A program made the translations under genes and the position numbers. The notes under the pieces were generated by a model. The model worked only from the letters and a program-made list of their open reading frames with translations. It was not told the DNA's origin and ran no database searches. A stretch of DNA of 64,000 bases from Bacillota bacterium (GTDB lineage Bacteria; Bacillota; Dehalobacteriia; UBA4068; UBA4997), in contig JAETNY010000006.1 in the NCBI GenBank assembly GCA_021771915.1, positions 166,391-230,390 on the forward strand. The letters run 5' to 3'. Positions 61,249 to 64,000 of this stretch are shown here, in pieces. Positions within the stretch are counted from its first letter, which is position 1. Every line of letters begins with the position of its first letter.

Positions 61249-62213
61249 TTCACTCGCCCCTTTTCCCTGATTTCTGCCACAAGCTGTGCCTGCCGCAATA
61301 TACTATCATTATCCGTTGTTGACGTATCCCCTATCTTATCCGTAAACCGCTCAATCGAATGTAAAAACTGGTCGTCTGCTTCAAGCCATATCTTCTTTTC
61401 GTCACTGGAGGATTTCATAATTAACCCTGGCATATAATCCACCCCAGCCGTAAATATCCGAGGGGCTGTTAACGTGAACTGACTGCCCCATATTTCCAAC
61501 TCACATTTATAGGCATTATCCATACCAAAGGCAATTTGCACCGTTACACCGCTTTCATTTTGCAGCACCGCACTGCCATATAAATCAACCTCATAGCCCA
61601 ACGGCTGAATTAAGCTGGCCTGCACAACCTCTGCACTATCTCCCAGCAGTTCCAGCGCCAGCCGCACCGGATAACCGCCGCAATCCAGCAAGGCTCCGCC
61701 GCCCAGCTCCTTATTATAACGAAAATCAGCTTCACCACGTTTCGGGAAACCAAATGCCATTCTTATCAGCCTAATTTCTCCCAACTCGCCATCTGTCAGC
61801 ATTTTCTTTATCTCTGTTAACTGCCTATGATACAAAAACATATAATTTTCATGCACTGCCAAATGCTGATGTTCAGCTAAATTAAGTAATTCTTCCGTAT
61901 CCTTAATATTGCTGCAAAATGGTTTCTCCAGCAAAACGTGTTTACGGGCCAGCAAAGCCTTCTTCGCCCACTCATAATGCAATGCCGGCGGCAGTGGAAT
62001 GTATACCGCATCAATATTTTCATCTGCCAACAATTCGGCATAAGAAGCATAAACATCTCCACCGAACTGCTGCTTAAAAACCTCCGCCTTTACTGAATTA
62101 ATATCTCTAGTTGCCACACCGGCATATTCAAAATATTTCTGCTTCTGCAAGGCTGGCAGAAAACGTCGCAAAGCTATATCTGAAGTACCTAATATTCCCA
62201 GCTTCATTTTCAT
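61245..62213 (-). CDS. Gfo/Idh/MocA-family sugar reductase, likely NDP-hexose 3-ketoreductase
   Basis: A 322-residue NAD(P)-dependent oxidoreductase with Rossmann start LGILGTSDIALRRFLPAL and the catalytic EKPF motif (LLEKPFCSN, about 94-102). Reductases of this family follow 2,3-dehydratases in deoxysugar pathways and reduce the 3-keto group. The order dehydratase-reductase-aminotransferase with 4-bp overlaps at each junction supports that role. Confidence 0.85.
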   Translation of the reverse strand: MKMKLGILGTSDIALRRFLPALQKQKYFEYAGVATRDINSVKAEVFKQQFGGDVYASYAELLADENIDAVYIPLPPALHYEWAKKALLARKHVLLEKPFCSNIKDTEELLNLAEHQHLAVHENYMFLYHRQLTEIKKMLTDGELGEIRLIRMAFGFPKRGEADFRYNKELGGGALLDCGGYPVRLALELLGDSAEVVQASLIQPLGYEVDLYGSAVLQNESGVTVQIAFGMDNAYKCELEIWGSQFTLTAPRIFTAGVDYMPGLIMKSSSDEKKIWLEADDQFLHSIERFTDKIGDTSTTDNDSILRQAQLVAEIREKGRVK

Positions 62214-63559
62214 ACCTCCAACAACGACAACAAATTGCGTAACTGAATATTCAAACAGTTATTAACCTGCGTCAGCATATTTAAAGTTCTATAATCCGCC
62301 CAGAAATAACCATTTGGCGGCTCAAATGCTGCCGTTTCTATAATCACATTGCGGTTCTGCTCATGATAAAAGCGACCGCCCTCCTCAGACAGAATAACAT
62401 CGTGCTTTATGCCTTTACCGGCTTGCAGCTGCTTCATAAACAGCATGTCCATTTCATTTTCAGTTTCCCGACAAACAGCCTCTCGCTGCACTGTCGGCCC
62501 CAACTCCATACCATCAAAGCAACCAACCTCTGCCTGAGCTTTCACCAGAAAACGTCTTTTTCCAGCTATAACTGCCGTAAACAGACCAAACATGGCTATG
62601 CCCTCCGCCTTAAACAAAGGCTGTGTCCAATGACGCACCTCCCTGCCCTCCACCTCTATATCGCAGTAGATAACGGAAAAACTGTATGGCTCTCTGCAAC
62701 GAATACCAAAATCGTCCATTTGCCATTTATGTAATTCGTCCAAACGTATCAACTCCGGCTGCGCATAATCGAACATCTTATAGTTGTTTATGTAGTTGTA
62801 GATTTCTGCCATATCGTCGGGCTCAGCTGCGTCAAACATGGAGTTGTACAGGCTCTGGTCTTTGAAATATCGGCGCATTTTGCCGCGTTCATCGTCCAAC
62901 ATTGCCAGAGGCAAACAGGATAAAACCGTTCTTGTATCCATATTGACCAGATTATCATAGTGCATCAGCTGCTTTAACTGGTGCAATGTTATCCATTTAT
63001 GGCTAGGCAACACTTCCACTTCATCTTCAACATAAAGCACAATATTCCGATTGCGCTTCTTGTAAAACCTGGATGATTGCTCAGACTGAATTTGGTCGAC
63101 AATAATGGTGTGCTTATCCGCCTGCACAAAGTAATCCAGATAAGCTGGTTTATTACCACCATGCTTTTGCGTAAAATTACTCTTTGTAGCCTGAATGGTA
63201 GGCGATATTTGAATTTTATTGATATTACCTGGCTCAATTTTTGCCTGCATAAGAAAATGAAGAGTACCATTAATTTCTTTTGCCAGAATGCCCAGATAGC
63301 CAATTTCATCTTGTAATATTATGGGTTGTTCCACCTCACCGCAACGCATACCACTGATTTCAAAAAAACTGCGATTCTGATTGTGTATGCGTCCTGTTTG
63401 CTCATCATATAGCCAAAAACTGCTTTCCGACAAACGGTTCGGCACTATATTAACCACCAGATTTTGATTTCGTTCCTCTATCCAAAACAGCAATTCATCT
63501 AAACTATTTACTGTTTCTTCTCTACCTGACCAGCTTTTTATTAGTTCTTCCAGCATCAT
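62210..63559 (-). CDS. NDP-hexose 2,3-dehydratase
   Basis: A 449-residue member of the TylX3/EvaA-type family, built of two similar halves (each with a LxxW...QxE-type block and an end FYKKRNRNIV or FYHEQNRNVI). The enzyme removes water from dTDP-4-keto-6-deoxyglucose, giving a 3,4-diketo 2,6-dideoxy sugar. The family is best known from antibiotic clusters and is rare in wall-sugar operons of Bacillota. It leads three enzyme genes with 4-bp overlaps. Confidence 0.85.
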   Translation of the reverse strand: MMLEELIKSWSGREETVNSLDELLFWIEERNQNLVVNIVPNRLSESSFWLYDEQTGRIHNQNRSFFEISGMRCGEVEQPIILQDEIGYLGILAKEINGTLHFLMQAKIEPGNINKIQISPTIQATKSNFTQKHGGNKPAYLDYFVQADKHTIIVDQIQSEQSSRFYKKRNRNIVLYVEDEVEVLPSHKWITLHQLKQLMHYDNLVNMDTRTVLSCLPLAMLDDERGKMRRYFKDQSLYNSMFDAAEPDDMAEIYNYINNYKMFDYAQPELIRLDELHKWQMDDFGIRCREPYSFSVIYCDIEVEGREVRHWTQPLFKAEGIAMFGLFTAVIAGKRRFLVKAQAEVGCFDGMELGPTVQREAVCRETENEMDMLFMKQLQAGKGIKHDVILSEEGGRFYHEQNRNVIIETAAFEPPNGYFWADYRTLNMLTQVNNCLNIQLRNLLSLLEV

Positions 63560-63586
63560 AAATCACCATCTTATTTCTCACCAATG

Positions 63587-64000
63587 TTATTTTTTCTCCA
63601 AAAACTCCGCATACCTATCACAAATCCCAGACACATCAGAGCCAAACTCCACCTGCCGCCCCTTATCCAGCCACAGTATCTTACTGCACATCTGCCTAAT
63701 CTGGTTTAATGAATGAGATACCAATATCGTGGTCGTTCCACCAGAGATAATCTCTTTCATCTTAGCCTCACTCTTCTTCCGGAAAGCACCATCGCCAACA
63801 GATAACACTTCATCTAATATCAATATATCAGGTTCCACCAAACTGGCTATCGAAAAGGCCAAACGACTCTTCATACCGGAAGATAACTGCTTAAACGGTC
63901 TGTCCTCAAACTCTTTCAACTCTGCAAACTCTATTATCTGACCATAAGTTTCGTCCATAAACCTTCTGGTATAGCCCAGCATCGCCCCTCGCAGATAGGT
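63587..64000 (-). CDS. Polysaccharide ABC transporter ATPase (Wzt-like), 5' end beyond the window
   Basis: The C-terminal 138 residues of an ABC ATPase, open to the right edge. The signature LSSGMKSRLAFSIA, Walker B ILILDEVLSVGD and His switch VSHSLNQI match Wzt/TagH/RfbE, which export O-antigen or teichoic acids. The LRGAMLGYTRR stretch precedes the signature helix as in the family. It fits as the export gene of this surface operon. The start lies outside. Confidence 0.9.
   Translation of the reverse strand, partial: TYLRGAMLGYTRRFMDETYGQIIEFAELKEFEDRPFKQLSSGMKSRLAFSIASLVEPDILILDEVLSVGDGAFRKKSEAKMKEIISGGTTTILVSHSLNQIRQMCSKILWLDKGRQVEFGSDVSGICDRYAEFLEKK

Overview
The window comes from an anaerobic, flagellated, endospore-forming member of the Bacillota (Clostridia or Negativicutes grade; the sequence alone does not fix the lineage). 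The spore protease GPR, an alpha/beta SASP, YlbJ and a SpoVID-type coat protein show sporulation. Flagellin and CsrA show motility. T-box control, BioW, HslO and an Lsa-type ABC-F protein fit this group. The radical 2-hydroxyacyl-CoA dehydratase-like genes with their iron-sulfur activator suggest strict anaerobic life. There are no insertion sequences, rRNA genes or CRISPR arrays.

Layout. 0-4.6 kb: TrpB2 under a tryptophan T-box with a consensus promoter, then a small biotin operon (membrane protein, bioW, bioF) behind a palindromic operator. 4.6-11 kb: a motility block holding a very large flagellin, a YjfB-like peptide and csrA, plus a sulfotransferase-like protein coupled to an APS kinase-methyltransferase fusion. 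The flagellin leader carries likely CsrA sites. 11-17 kb: a sensor kinase, ComEA, a ComEC-type metallo-hydrolase, FtsE without FtsX, and a C39-like protease. 17-24 kb: housekeeping genes (efp, rplS, hslO, ackA, rsmD) with ylbJ. 24-30 kb: sporulation genes. 30-33 kb: two tRNAs, tadA, and an ABC-F gene behind a leader peptide and attenuator. 33-38 kb: a two-component system driving a MacB/FtsX-type exporter. 38-40 kb: an rtcB2-prfH ribosome-repair pair. 40-46 kb: a multi-component phosphorelay (hybrid kinase, Hpt, intact HD-GYP regulator, degenerate HD regulator).

46-64 kb (minus strand, continuing past the right edge) is a long surface-polysaccharide operon. RmlA and RmlB make dTDP-4-keto-6-deoxyglucose. 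An NDP-hexose 2,3-dehydratase, a Gfo/Idh reductase and WecE can turn it into a 2-deoxy-4-amino sugar. Two GNAT acyltransferases, a GtrB/ArnC-like transferase and an ArnE/ArnF-like pair can acylate it, load it on a lipid and flip it. An ATP-grasp ligase in the same operon is split by a run of 14 G/C, which looks like a phase-variation switch now in the off frame.

The most unusual part sits inside this operon. An FkbH-like protein and its own acyl carrier protein are followed by a two-subunit 2-hydroxyacyl-CoA dehydratase-like enzyme, its ATP-dependent activator, a GcvH-like lipoyl protein, a lipoate ligase and a dihydrolipoyl dehydrogenase. I infer a pathway that builds and reductively remodels an acyl group on a carrier for sugar decoration. 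I know of no described system with this combination.
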